Below, piece by piece: positions 52,956-60,966 of a stretch of 64,000 nucleotides of DNA (positions are counted from its first letter, which is position 1; each line of letters begins with the position of its first letter). Origin of the DNA: Rhizobium etli CFN 42 (lineage in GTDB: Bacteria > Pseudomonadota > Alphaproteobacteria > Rhizobiales > Rhizobiaceae); assembly GCF_000092045.1 (NCBI RefSeq), contig NC_007761.1, forward strand, positions 1,243,001 through 1,307,000, written 5' to 3'. The notes under the pieces were generated by a model. It saw nothing but the letters and a program-made list of their open reading frames with translations. It searched no databases and had not been told where the DNA came from. Position numbers and translations under genes: made by a program.

Positions 52956-55166
52956 ATGTCGAACCTGTTTGCGGACAGCAACCCCGCCACAGCATCGTCA
53001 GGGCTGGCGACGCCGGTCGCTCAGTTCTTCATTCCGGCCGCTGCTTCGCTGCAGGAGCGGCGGCCGCGTACCCTGAAGCACGGCGATACTTTCGCCGTCT
53101 TCGACCATAATGGCGATGCTCTTTCCGGTCCCGGCAGTCCGGAAGGCCTTTTCCACCAGGACACCCGTCATCTCTCGCATCTTTACCTGACGATCAACGA
53201 ACAGCGGCCGATGCTTCTGTCGTCGACGCTGCGGGATGACAATGCCACGCTGACCTGCGATCTCACCAATCCTGATCAGTTCGATGAGAAGGGAAGGCTG
53301 CTTCTTGGCCATGACGTGATTCATCTGCGCAGATCGCGCTTTCTCTGGAATGCCTGTTGTTATGAACGGCTGGCCGTGAGGAATTATGACGAGCGGCGGC
53401 AACATGTTCGCATTCAGATCTCTTTCGGGGCCGATTTCGCCGATCTTTTTGAAGTCCGCGGCACCGCAAGAGCAAAAAGAGGGCGCCATCTTCCCGCCGT
53501 CGTGGAACAGGATTGGATCCTGCTTTCCTATATTGGCCTGGACAATCGCAAGCGGTCGACGCGCCTTTCCTTCATGCCCGAACCGGCCGAGATTCGTAGC
53601 GATCTTGTTACTTACGACCTCTACCTGGAGCCGCACGAGACCAAATCGCTCTTCATGCAGATCGGCTGCGACCATGCCTCCGCCGATCGACTAAGCCGCC
53701 TCTCGTTCTTCCTTACCTTGCGGGATGCCCGCCGTGCGTTGCGCGCCTCCTCCTCGCGCGCGGCGTCCGTCACAACCTCCAACGAGATCTTCAACGAAGT
53801 CGCGCGACGCAGCGCCTCCGACCTCTACATGCTGATCACCGACAAGCCGGAAGGCCCCTATCCTTATGCCGGTATTCCCTGGTTCAGCACCGTTTTCGGC
53901 CGCGACGCCCTGATCACGGCGCTTCAGACACTTTGGCTCGATCCGGAGATCGCCCGCGGGGTTCTCGGTCATCTTGCAGCCAATCAGGCGACGAACGTCG
54001 ATCCTGCTTCAGACGCCGAGCCGGGCAAGATCCTGCACGAAGTCCGTTGCGGCGAAATGGCCGAACTCGGCGAGGTTCCATTCCGGCGTTACTACGGCAG
54101 CATCGACTCGACGCCGCTCTTCGTGATGCTGGCCGGCGACTATCTTAAACGAACCGGTGATCTTGCGACCATCGACCGGATCCTGCCTCATGTCGAAGCG
54201 GCACTGACCTGGATCGACGAACATGGGGATCGCGATGGTGACGGCTTCGTCGAATACGGGCGGCTGACGGAAGAAGGACTGATCAATCAGGCGTGGAAGG
54301 ATAGCAACGACTCAGTCTTCCATGCTGATGGCACGTTGGCCCGAGGCCCGATCGCGATCGCCGAAGTCCAAGCCTATGTCTACGGCGCTTGGCAAAGTGC
54401 TGCGGAAATCTTCCGGTGGAGGGGCAAGCCGGAACGCGCGGCGAGCTTTCTCGCGCGCGCGGAAGGACTGCGCCGCGCCTTCGACATGAGCTTCTTCGAT
54501 GAGGAACTGGGCACCTATGTGTTGGCTCTCGACGGGGATAAACGGCCCTGCCGGGTCCGATCCTCCAATGCCGGCCATGCTCTGTTCACCGGTATTGCTT
54601 ATCCTGAACGGGTCGCACAGGTGACCCGCACTCTTATGAATGCTTCGTCCTTCTGTGGCTGGGGCATCCGGACCATTCCCTCGACCGAAGCACGTTACAA
54701 TCCTATGAGCTACCACAATGGCTCGATCTGGCCACATGACAATGCCATGATTGCCAGTGGTCTTGCCCGCTATGGCTATCGCGCCGAAGCCGCGCGAATC
54801 TTCGAAGGGCTGTTTGCCGCTGCGACCTATATCGACCTGCGGCGGCTTCCCGAACTCCTCTGCGGCCTGCCGCGTCAGCGCGCACGCGGACCGACCTCTT
54901 ATCCGGTTGCCTGCTCGCCGCAAGCATGGGCGGCAGCAGCCCCTTTGTCGCTGCTGCAATCCTGCCTTGGCCTCGACTTCGATCCGAACAGTCTGCAGAT
55001 CAGCTTTAGCGTGCCGCGGCTTCCGTCTTTCCTCGATGAGGTGATCTTGCGGCGTCTGCTGATTGGCAATTGCTCGGCTGACGTGGCCATCCGCCGGTCG
55101 AGACACCAGGTCGTGGTCGATGTGATCAACCGACAGGGCAATGTCAGCGTGCTCACCACGGCCTGA
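52956..55166 (+). CDS. Glycogen-debranching-type amylo-alpha-1,6-glucosidase
   Basis: A 736-residue enzyme. The N-terminal domain (residues about 40-230) is the glycogen-debranching N-type, with LKHGDTFAVFDHNGDALSGP. The rest is an (alpha/alpha)6 glycosidase: YAGIPWFSTVFGRDALITAL (catalytic Asp in FGRD), HVEAALTWIDEHGDRDGDGF, then GLINQAWKDSNDSVFHADGT and SYHNGSIWPHDNAMIASGLA. It likely trims alpha-1,6 or other alpha-glucan linkages in the cytosol. Coupled to the GT4 gene by 15 bp. A terminator follows. Confidence 0.9.
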   Translation: MSNLFADSNPATASSGLATPVAQFFIPAAASLQERRPRTLKHGDTFAVFDHNGDALSGPGSPEGLFHQDTRHLSHLYLTINEQRPMLLSSTLRDDNATLTCDLTNPDQFDEKGRLLLGHDVIHLRRSRFLWNACCYERLAVRNYDERRQHVRIQISFGADFADLFEVRGTARAKRGRHLPAVVEQDWILLSYIGLDNRKRSTRLSFMPEPAEIRSDLVTYDLYLEPHETKSLFMQIGCDHASADRLSRLSFFLTLRDARRALRASSSRAASVTTSNEIFNEVARRSASDLYMLITDKPEGPYPYAGIPWFSTVFGRDALITALQTLWLDPEIARGVLGHLAANQATNVDPASDAEPGKILHEVRCGEMAELGEVPFRRYYGSIDSTPLFVMLAGDYLKRTGDLATIDRILPHVEAALTWIDEHGDRDGDGFVEYGRLTEEGLINQAWKDSNDSVFHADGTLARGPIAIAEVQAYVYGAWQSAAEIFRWRGKPERAASFLARAEGLRRAFDMSFFDEELGTYVLALDGDKRPCRVRSSNAGHALFTGIAYPERVAQVTRTLMNASSFCGWGIRTIPSTEARYNPMSYHNGSIWPHDNAMIASGLARYGYRAEAARIFEGLFAAATYIDLRRLPELLCGLPRQRARGPTSYPVACSPQAWAAAAPLSLLQSCLGLDFDPNSLQISFSVPRLPSFLDEVILRRLLIGNCSADVAIRRSRHQVVVDVINRQGNVSVLTTA

Positions 55167-55183
55167 TGAAGGACGGTGCAGGG

Positions 55184-55204
55184 AAGGCGGGTCAACCGCC
55201 TTTT
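55184..55204. terminator. Terminator between the debranching enzyme and the convergent small gene
   Basis: AAGGCGG-GTCAA-CCGCCTT followed by TTC on the plus strand, 17 bp after the stop. The region is shared by the convergent gene stop at 55205, so it may serve both strands. Confidence 0.75.
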
Positions 55205-55426
55205 CTAATCCGGTTCCTCTTCGTCCGACCTCAGCAGGTCAACAAGCGCAGCAACCCTGCCGGTCGGTAGATGCCGGCCTTCGCCCATCAGGGCCTCGTC
55301 GTTGTTGGCCCATGCAAACGCCTCGGCAAGCTCGGCTTGGCTTGCACCTGTCGCGATGATCTCGGCCACAAGCGTTTTGTCGGCGGGCCCAAGGACGGCG
55401 ACGACGTCATTTGAAGTCATTGTCAT
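55205..55426 (-). CDS. Small acidic hypothetical protein
   Basis: A 73-residue protein, start MTMTSNDVVAVLGPADKTLV, rich in Ala and acidic residues, ending LRSDEEEPD. The middle ATGASQAELAEAFAWANNDE looks like a helix-turn pair. ATG 55426 lies nine bases after AAGGAG; ATG 55432 is in the same frame with only three. No known family; a short rhizobial protein with conserved ASQAELAEAFAW would be my guess. It is divergent from the hsp20 gene and could share its control region. Confidence 0.65.
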   Translation of the reverse strand: MTMTSNDVVAVLGPADKTLVAEIIATGASQAELAEAFAWANNDEALMGEGRHLPTGRVAALVDLLRSDEEEPD

Positions 55427-55509
55427 AGCCATTGCTCCTTGCTCAAGCTCCAAACCATATGGTGGCGCCTTGGAAAAGATCAAATTTTATCGCTGAGAAA
55501 TCTGATCCT

Positions 55510-55537
55510 CTTGAAACCGTAAGACGCTGAATTATAT
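55510..55537 (+). promoter_or_regulatory. Candidate promoter of the first hsp20 gene
   Basis: CTTGAAA (55510-55516) and TTATAT (55532-55537) with a 15-base gap suit a heat-shock or housekeeping promoter. The predicted start near 55545 is exactly where the ROSE-like leader begins. Confidence 0.5.
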
Positions 55538-55544
55538 CAGTATT

Positions 55545-55640
55545 GTCGATCGCCAAATAGGGATCGACACAAAGTCCAGGAGACGCCGGTCGCTCTTGGC
55601 GTCTCCTTGTGTCCATGTTGCTTGCAAGGAGGATATGGCT
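55545..55640 (+). promoter_or_regulatory. ROSE-type RNA thermometer in the hsp20 leader
   Basis: The leader folds into three hairpins. SL1 pairs GTCGATC (55545-55551) with GATCGAC (55562-55568). SL2 pairs AGGAGACGCC (55578-55587) with GGCGTCTCCT (55598-55607), extended by ACACAA/TTGTGT. SL3 pairs UUGCU (55618-55622) with AGGA (55627-55630) of the ribosome site, with a bulged G, around UGCA. UYGCU opposite AGGA is the defining ROSE feature. Low temperature should hide the ribosome site; heating opens it. Confidence 0.85.
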
Positions 55641-56120
55641 ATGAGGACAAACCTCGATTTCTCTCCCCTGTTCCGGTCGAGCATCGGCTTCGAGCGGATG
55701 TTGAACGCGCTTGAGGCTGCAGGCCGCGCCGAGACAATCGACAACTGGCCGCCCTACGATATCATCAAGACCGGTGAGAACGACTACCGCATTGCCATCG
55801 CAGTGGCCGGCTTATCGCAGGACGAGCTGGCGATTACTCAGGAGCAGAACTTGCTCATCGTGTCCGGGCAGAAGGACAACGGCGAAGATGTTCAATACCT
55901 GCATCGCGGCATTGCCGGGCGCTCGTTCCAGCGTCGGTTCGAACTGGCCGACCACGTAAAGGTGGTCGATGCCGGTCTGGTCAACGGTCTGCTGACCATC
56001 GATCTCAAGCGCGAAATTCCTGAAGAGATGAAGCCGCGCCAGATCGAGATCAAGGCCGACGAGGTGCTGCCCAAGGCCGAGACAAAGCAGATCGAAGGTG
56101 AGAAACAGGTAGCGGCCTAA
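55641..56120 (+). CDS. Small heat-shock protein Hsp20 (IbpA-like), ROSE-controlled
   Basis: A 159-residue alpha-crystallin-domain chaperone. The N-terminal arm reads MRTNLDFSPLFRSSIGFERM and the core domain (residues about 35-130) contains ENDYRIAIAVAGLSQDELAI, GRSFQRRFELADHVKVVDAG and LVNGLLTIDLKREIPEEMKP. It holds unfolding proteins in soluble complexes. ATG 55641 lies eight bases after GGAGG; ATG 55635 is only two bases after it. A ROSE-like leader precedes it. The second hsp20 follows after 79 bp. Confidence 0.94.
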   Translation: MRTNLDFSPLFRSSIGFERMLNALEAAGRAETIDNWPPYDIIKTGENDYRIAIAVAGLSQDELAITQEQNLLIVSGQKDNGEDVQYLHRGIAGRSFQRRFELADHVKVVDAGLVNGLLTIDLKREIPEEMKPRQIEIKADEVLPKAETKQIEGEKQVAA

Positions 56121-56140
56121 GCGTCCAATAGCAGGGACGG

Positions 56141-56165
56141 GGCGCCAGGCGCCGTCTGGCGCCCA
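56141..56165 (+). terminator. Hairpin between the two hsp20 genes
   Basis: GGGCGCCAG and CTGGCGCCC form a perfect 9-bp stem with a seven-base loop 20 bp after the first hsp20 stop. No T-run follows, so it may be a processing or attenuation site that separates expression of the two genes. Confidence 0.55.
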
Positions 56166-56199
56166 CCGTGCCAAAGAACCACCAGAAAGGAGTAGAGCC

Positions 56200-56709
56200 A
56201 TGAGTGTTCGTGATTTGATCCCCTGGGGCCGCAACAACGGCAATCAGATGCCGAGTCTCCTTCGCGATGACGAGCGCGATCCTTTCCTGTCGCTCCACCG
56301 CGAGGTCAACCGGCTGTTCGACGATGTTTTCCGCGGCTTCGGCTCCGGCCTGCCGTCACTTCGCGGCGCCAGCAGCTTTGGCGCCGGCTGGCCGAGCGTC
56401 GAGATCTCCGACACCGACAAGCAAATCAAGGTTACAGCTGAAGTACCCGGTCTTGAAGAAAAGGACATCGAGGTCTTTCTCAATGACGGCGTGCTCACGC
56501 TGAAGGGTGAGAAGCGTTCGGAAACGGAAGACAAGGAAAAGCAGTTTTCGGAGCGCTATTATGGCCGCTTCGAACGGCGCATCCCCCTCGGCACCGAGGT
56601 CAAGGAAGACCAGGTCGACGCCACCTTCAAGAACGGCGTTCTGACCGTCACTCTGCCTAAGACCGAAAAGGCGCAGTCACAGGTCAAGCGCATCGCCATC
56701 AGAAGCTGA
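56200..56709 (+). CDS. Small heat-shock protein Hsp20, second copy
   Basis: A 169-residue Hsp20 of the class A plant-like bacterial type. The arm is MSVRDLIPWGRNNGNQMPSL, then the crystallin core has SVEISDTDKQIKVTAEVPGL, the conserved strand block GVLTLKGEKRSETEDKEKQF, RFERRIPLGTEVKEDQVDAT and NGVLTVTLPKTEKAQSQVKR. It lacks a ROSE leader of its own: before the ribosome site GAAAGGAG no UYGCU motif is visible. It is likely made from the same heat-shock transcript or a separate promoter. Confidence 0.94.
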   Translation: MSVRDLIPWGRNNGNQMPSLLRDDERDPFLSLHREVNRLFDDVFRGFGSGLPSLRGASSFGAGWPSVEISDTDKQIKVTAEVPGLEEKDIEVFLNDGVLTLKGEKRSETEDKEKQFSERYYGRFERRIPLGTEVKEDQVDATFKNGVLTVTLPKTEKAQSQVKRIAIRS

Positions 56710-56710
56710 C

Positions 56711-56746
56711 GAGCGCGGCGGCCAGCCACTTGGCTGGCCGTCGCTC
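56711..56746 (+). terminator. Terminator-like hairpin after the second hsp20 gene
   Basis: GGCCAGCC-ACTT-GGCTGGCC is a perfect 8-bp stem, extended by the outer GAGCG/CGCTC. It starts just after the stop. Only a weak T-run follows. Confidence 0.62.
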
Positions 56747-56775
56747 ATCCTTCACCAGGTTGGGAAGGATAAACG

Positions 56776-57024
56776 ATGAATATTATCGGACGTATACACC
56801 GCGAAAACACAGCACCGATCTCCCGCTTCTGCGCCTGGAAAGATAATCGGCGCAGCCGTCTTCCTTTCACAGTTCCGCAGTTCCAAGGGGACAGCGCCGC
56901 CCACATCTCATTTCTGGCTTCCCACTACACGATGACCGAGCTTTGCGGCGATGGTGATTTGAACGCTGCCGCCGCAACCGTCTCCTGCCCGCAGGAGGCG
57001 GCCGTTGATGATGCAACCAACTAA
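56776..57024 (+). CDS. Hypothetical 82-residue protein
   Basis: A short protein with start MNIIGRIHRENTAPISRFCA and end CPQEAAVDDATN. I recognise no domain. It has three Cys residues and no signal peptide or membrane helix. The ribosome site GGGAAGGA precedes the ATG and it sits in the run of stress genes with the SPW protein 16 bp downstream, so it is probably expressed. Confidence 0.55.
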   Translation: MNIIGRIHRENTAPISRFCAWKDNRRSRLPFTVPQFQGDSAAHISFLASHYTMTELCGDGDLNAAAATVSCPQEAAVDDATN

Positions 57025-57040
57025 GAAGGAGAAATGATCG

Positions 57041-57406
57041 ATGCTGAAGTCTCTGTCTTCCAAGGATCGGACGGCTTTCGATATCGTCAATATCGTTGCC
57101 GGTCTTGGCCTTTTCATCTCGCCATGGCTGTTCGGCTTCGCCGCTGAGACCTATGCTGCATGGAATGCGTGGATCGTTGGTGCGGCCATCACCCTGATCG
57201 CCGTTGCCGCTCTCTACGCTTTCTATGAGGCGGAGGAATGGTGCAACATGGTCCTGGGGCTATGGACTGTGATCGCTCCCTGGGTCCTCGGCTTTTCAGC
57301 CGTGACAGCGGCCATGTGGGCGCACGTGATTGTCGGCGTTGTCGTCGCTGCCCTCGCAGCGGGCAGCATCTGGTTCAGTCATAACCATCCGTTGTCGACC
57401 GCATGA
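57041..57406 (+). CDS. SPW-repeat membrane protein
   Basis: A 121-residue four-helix membrane protein with two SPW-type repeats: GLGLFISPWLFGFAAETYAA near residues 20-40 and VIAPWVLGFSAVTAAMWAHV near 83-102. The SPW family is of unknown function. The region between has EAEEWCNMVLGLW. ATG follows AAGGAGAAATG. It ends the stress cluster; a terminator follows. Confidence 0.84.
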   Translation: MLKSLSSKDRTAFDIVNIVAGLGLFISPWLFGFAAETYAAWNAWIVGAAITLIAVAALYAFYEAEEWCNMVLGLWTVIAPWVLGFSAVTAAMWAHVIVGVVVAALAAGSIWFSHNHPLSTA

Positions 57407-57414
57407 CTGAGTGC

Positions 57415-57442
57415 GAACGGGCTCGGGTGTCCGGGCCCGTTC
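57415..57442 (+). terminator. Terminator after the SPW-repeat gene
   Basis: GAACGGGC and GCCCGTTC pair, with an inner CGG/CCG extension, followed by TCTCCTTAT. Ends nine bases after the stop region. Confidence 0.76.
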
Positions 57443-57579
57443 TCCTTATCTCTTCGCCAGCCACTCCTGGAGGAAAGGCTTGGCGGCCGATCATACTGGT
57501 TGACGGCGCGACGCGGTGATCGCCATTGATGGATGCGCGGCGCCACGGGCGGCAGATTGCCGATCATTGACTAACGCGC

Positions 57580-57993
57580 CTATTCCGCCGGCTCGAACAC
57601 CATGGCATGACCGTTGATGCAGTAGCGCAGGCCGGTTGGCGGCGGGCCGTCGGGGAAGACGTGGCCGAGATGGGCGTCGCAGGTGCCGCAGCGGATTTCT
57701 GTGCGCACCATGCCGTAACTCGTGTCGCGATGCTCGGTCACCGCATCGGGAGAGACCGCTTCGAAATAGCTCGGCCAGCCGCAGCCGGCGTCGAATTTCG
57801 TGTCGGAGCGGAAAAGCGGAGCGTTGCAGCCGACGCACCGGTAGAGCCCCGTCTCGAAAGAATCCCAGTAGGGGCCGGTGAAGGCGCGTTCGGTGCCGTG
57901 CTGGCGGGTGATGCGGTATTGCTCGGGCGTGAGCTGCTCTTTCCATTCGGCGTCGGTTTTATGGATCTTGGCGGTGGTTGCAGTTTCGGACAT
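57580..57993 (-). CDS. msrB: Methionine-R-sulfoxide reductase MsrB
   Basis: A 137-residue reductase that repairs oxidised methionine in cytosolic proteins. The zinc-type Cys pairs are CVGCNAPL and [10 protein letters not shown], and the catalytic Cys is in [17 protein letters not shown] near the C-terminus. The N-terminal [20 protein letters not shown] is typical. ATG 57993 has AAAGGAG before it. Antioxidant function fits the nearby stress genes, though it is transcribed separately. Confidence 0.95.
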   Translation of the reverse strand: MSETATTAKIHKTDAEWKEQLTPEQYRITRQHGTERAFTGPYWDSFETGLYRCVGCNAPLFRSDTKFDAGCGWPSYFEAVSPDAVTEHRDTSYGMVRTEIRCGTCDAHLGHVFPDGPPPTGLRYCINGHAMVFEPAE

Positions 57994-58180
57994 GACGTGC
58001 TCCTTTCGCCAAAGGGCGATTCCGTTTCGCGAGAAATGTGGTGCGCCGGCTTTGTTTCATCAAGCCTCCGGCGCGACGCCGCGGAAATCGCGGCATGCAG
58101 CTATCAGCGAAGACCTCTGCTTTTACATCTATTAAGGGTTTTATGTTAGGGTTAATGTTACGTGCATTGAGGAGCCATTG

Positions 58181-58396
58181 GTGTTTGAAGCCGCAATCGT
58201 CCTGCTCTACGGCCTCGTGGCCGTGACCGCCATCGCGGTCACGCTGCTGGAGGGCTGGGCCAATCATGCCGGTTTGACGTTTCATCGTCTCGCCGGACTT
58301 CTCGCCTGCCTGCTCTGGCCGGCGACGCTTCTGCTCTTCGTCCTGCACGGCTCGGTCATCCGGCTGCTGACGCGTCTCTCCCGTTCGCCGGCCTGA
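58181..58396 (+). CDS. Small two-helix membrane protein, unknown
   Basis: A 71-residue protein (from GTG 58181) with helices FEAAIVLLYGLVAVTAIAVT and LAGLLACLLWPATLLLFVLH. The ribosome site is AGGAG six bases before the GTG. I know no family and assign no role. It is divergent from msrB. Confidence 0.55.
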   Translation: MFEAAIVLLYGLVAVTAIAVTLLEGWANHAGLTFHRLAGLLACLLWPATLLLFVLHGSVIRLLTRLSRSPA

Positions 58397-58852
58397 TCAC
58401 GGCAATCTCTGAGCCCATGCTATTGGCGTCTTAACCTGTTTTACGCCGAACTTATGCACAGGAAGCTGTGAGTAAAGCTTGGGCTAAAGTCCTATAATTC
58501 TTCATCAGCCATTTTTTCTCAAGAAAAACGACAAATAATAATTGGCCTTTCGGCCAAACGATGGTATTTGAAAATGCAAGTAGAATTCTGATTGTGAATT
58601 ACAATCGTACTGCTTCCAAGTCCCTCAGTTTTGATTTTTCAATGTCTAACTGGGGCCATCGCCTGGAGCAGGACGGTAGTGGTTTTCGGTCAGGCAGTAT
58701 AAGAACAGGTCTCGGACTTCGGAATCTAGGGGTGGATTTCACGTTTTTCGAAACAGAAGATTGCTTCCTGTGCTTTTGCTGTTCGCTTCTACGAGGCGGG
58801 TCTTTGGCGTGACAGTCAAAGATCGTTTGAGCATGCTAACAGGAGAAAAAAT
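58397..58852. promoter_or_regulatory. AT-rich control region before mucR, 456 bp
   Basis: No convincing gene is seen. A small ORF at 58561-58812 lacks a ribosome site and its residues are unlike coding DNA. The region is clearly poorer in GC than the rest. It holds TTGGCC-TTTC-GGCCAA (58542-58557) and GATTGT-GAATT-ACAATC (58590-58606). MucR/Ros proteins bind AT-rich promoters and autoregulate, so these are candidate sites. Confidence 0.5.
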
Positions 58853-59284
58853 ATGACGGATATGGCGACCGGCAATGCGCCGGAGCTGCTTGTGGAACTG
58901 ACGGCCGACATCGTCGCGGCTTATGTCAGCAACCATGTTGTCCCGGTCAGCGACCTGGCAAATCTGATTTCCGACGTGCATTCGGCACTGAGCAACACGT
59001 CCGTACCGCAGCCCGCTGCGGCCGTCGTCGAAAAGCAGAAGCCTGCAGTTTCTGTCCGCAAGTCCGTACAGGACGAGCAGATTACGTGCCTGGAATGCGG
59101 CGGCAACTTCAAGTCCCTCAAGCGTCACCTCATGACGCATCACAGTCTCTCGCCGGAAGAATACCGTGAGAAATGGGACCTGCCGACCGACTACCCGATG
59201 GTAGCGCCCGCCTATGCCGAAGCGCGTTCGCGCCTGGCGAAGGAGATGGGCCTGGGTCAGCGCCGCAAGCGCGGCCGCGGCTGA
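58853..59284 (+). CDS. mucR: MucR/Ros-family zinc-finger regulator
   Basis: A 143-residue regulator of exopolysaccharide, motility and symbiosis genes. The N-terminal half ([34 protein letters not shown]) oligomerises; the C-terminal half is the C2H2-like finger [20 protein letters not shown] followed by [20 protein letters not shown]. Both Cys and both His of the finger are present. The ATG has ACAGGAGA before it and a long AT-rich leader. A strong terminator follows, so this is a single-gene unit. Confidence 0.95.
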   Translation: MTDMATGNAPELLVELTADIVAAYVSNHVVPVSDLANLISDVHSALSNTSVPQPAAAVVEKQKPAVSVRKSVQDEQITCLECGGNFKSLKRHLMTHHSLSPEEYREKWDLPTDYPMVAPAYAEARSRLAKEMGLGQRRKRGRG

Positions 59285-59304
59285 GCTTTTCCGCAGTCAA
59301 CGAC

Positions 59305-59331
59305 AAAAGCCGGGTCTTGCGCCCGGCTTTT
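59305..59331 (+). terminator. Terminator after mucR
   Basis: AAAAGCCGGG and CCCGGCTTTT pair perfectly over ten bases around a seven-base loop, with TCTGTCTG after it. It lies 20 bp after the mucR stop. Confidence 0.92.
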
Positions 59332-59660
59332 CTGTCTGTACCGCAAACCTGATGCCGAACACCGGAAGCGTTTTCGGGCGCTATCCTGTCCCGGGCCGTT
59401 AAATGAAAGCAGGATTCGGACTTTAGTCTGGACGACCCCAGAGTTCATCCTGTTCCGCATGAGGATAATAATCTCCCTGCTATTCCGCCGTTATCGCAAT
59501 CATGTGCATGGGGGAGACCGGATATTATCAGGAAACCTATCTTACGCTTTGCAGCGCGGCGTAGAATGTATTCCTATACTATAAGAAAGTGTTAATATAG
59601 TCGATTGGCCATTTCCGCAAATGGGCAATCCGCCGCGCTCGCCGACCGAATCAATCGCGT
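59332..59660. other. Gap between mucR and sufE, 329 bp
   Basis: I see no coding or RNA gene. The DNA is AT-rich near 59560-59610 (ACTATAAGAAAGTGTTAATA) and the inverted GATATTATC-like stretch near 59521. It may hold an sRNA promoter; nothing supports that directly. Confidence 0.35.
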
Positions 59661-60083
59661 TCAGGCCGCGGCGCGGACTTTCGCCTCTTCCCGGATCCGC
59701 TTCACCATCGAGCGTAGCCCATTCGAGCGCTGCGATGACAGGTTCTCCACCAGACCGATCTTCGAGAAGATCTCGAAGGCATCGAGCGCAGCGATCTCGG
59801 AAGCCGGTTTGCCGGAATAGGTGGCAAGCACGATGGCGACGAGGCCGCGCACGATATGCGCGTCGGAATCGCCCTCGAAACTCATGATTGGGTTTTCCGG
59901 ATCGCCCGACGTATGCGTCACCAGCCACACCTGGCTGGCGCAGCCCATCACCTTGTTCTCAGGGGTGCGTTTTTCCTCGGCGAGTTCGGGCAGCGCCTTG
60001 CCGAGTTCGATGACATAGCGGTAGCGGTCTTCCCAATCGTCCAGGAAGACGAAGTCATCGATGATCTGGTCGAGGGATGCCAT
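59661..60083 (-). CDS. sufE: SufE-family cysteine desulfurase activator
   Basis: A 140-residue SufE protein that accepts sulfur from SufS in Fe-S cluster assembly. The acceptor is Cys48 in KVMGCASQVWL. The surrounding blocks RYRYVIELGKALPELAEEKR and LVAIVLATYSGKPASEIAAL complete the fold. ATG 60083 follows GAAAGG; the longer upstream frame is discounted. No suf operon is adjacent, as in other rhizobia where sufE stands alone. Confidence 0.94.
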   Translation of the reverse strand: MASLDQIIDDFVFLDDWEDRYRYVIELGKALPELAEEKRTPENKVMGCASQVWLVTHTSGDPENPIMSFEGDSDAHIVRGLVAIVLATYSGKPASEIAALDAFEIFSKIGLVENLSSQRSNGLRSMVKRIREEAKVRAAA

Positions 60084-60477
60084 AAAAAGCCTTTCACCTT
60101 TCGGCATGCTGGCAAAACGACACGGCAATTTTGCGTCCGGACATGCTCTAGGACTGCATATAGGTGATCGACCGACAGATTTGAACCGCTAAAGCGCGCC
60201 ATCGTAGTGATGCAGCGCTCCAGCTTTTGTTTTTATGCATGTCGTTATCGAAAACCACCGCACATTCTCGTGCGACATGCTCTCAAAAAGAAACGCCGTG
60301 AGGGATGGGCATCCTCACGGCGCAGCAATCTGCTGAATTAAACAGGGCAGGCACGTCAGGCATGAGGCATTTCCGCGTCATGCGGACCACCGATGCAAGC
60401 TTTAGAATTCCAGTCAGACGCGGTCTCGCGTCCGAACATTGCTTATGCGCGGCGGGCCGGTTGCCCGCGCAATTTCG
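60084..60477. other. Gap between sufE and the DUF5330-type gene, 394 bp
   Basis: No gene is seen. It holds the perfect stem at 60294-60322 (listed separately). GCAC-ATTCTC-GTGC lies near 60260. The sufE promoter should be within the first 150 bp. Confidence 0.45.
60294..60322 (-). terminator. Terminator of the DUF5330-type gene, minus strand
   Basis: CGCCGTGAGG and CCTCACGGCG form a perfect 10-bp stem with a nine-base loop. Read on the minus strand it is followed by TTTCTTTTTG, so it ends the leftward transcript of the gene at 60478-60966, 155 bp after its stop. Confidence 0.8.
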
Positions 60478-60966
60478 TTAGATCGCCGGCTTCGGCGTCG
60501 GCAGCGGGATCGCGCCGGTTACCACGGTCCCGGCTTCATCGTCGACCGGCGGACGGTAAGGCATCGGTTGGTTGAGCGCAGCCTTTGCCTCACGCACCTT
60601 CTCCTGCACGGAAGGCGAGGCGAACGAGGATGCGGTGGCTGCCAGCCGGTTTGCCGGTTCGGCAGGGCTTGCGGTCGTGGTCGGTTCGTCCGTGAATTGG
60701 CTGTCGAGCAGTTCGTAAGCGACGTGGGCGCCTTCACGGGCCCGGTAGCCGAGCGCCGTCAGGGTCTCCGCACCCTTGGCGCAGACCTCGGGCTTTTCCG
60801 AGCACATGCCGGTCAGATAGTCATAGGCGCCGCTCGCCGCCGTAAAGGCGTCTGAAAGCTGCAATTGCGGGCCGCCGGCGAGCTGGTCGGGATTTTCCGT
60901 GCTGAAGACGGAAAGAAGCACGAGCACAAGGCCAAACCAGAACGATCCTTTGATCAGAAACCACAT
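60478..60966 (-). CDS. DUF5330-type exported or anchored protein
   Basis: A 162-residue protein that begins with a hydrophobic anchor (MWFLIKGSFWFGLVLVLLSV). The periplasmic part has the DUF5330 block LSDAFTAASGAYDYLTGMCS and a CSEKPEVC disulfide candidate, then a Pro/Thr/Ala-rich tail ending PLPTPKPAI. I recognise the family as typical of Rhizobiaceae, with unknown role. The sequence supports secretion or single-span anchoring. Confidence 0.74.
   Translation of the reverse strand: MWFLIKGSFWFGLVLVLLSVFSTENPDQLAGGPQLQLSDAFTAASGAYDYLTGMCSEKPEVCAKGAETLTALGYRAREGAHVAYELLDSQFTDEPTTTASPAEPANRLAATASSFASPSVQEKVREAKAALNQPMPYRPPVDDEAGTVVTGAIPLPTPKPAI

Noticed and set aside
58561..58812. An 83-codon frame before mucR
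   Set aside because: No ribosome site, AT-rich leader sequence and no protein-like pattern.
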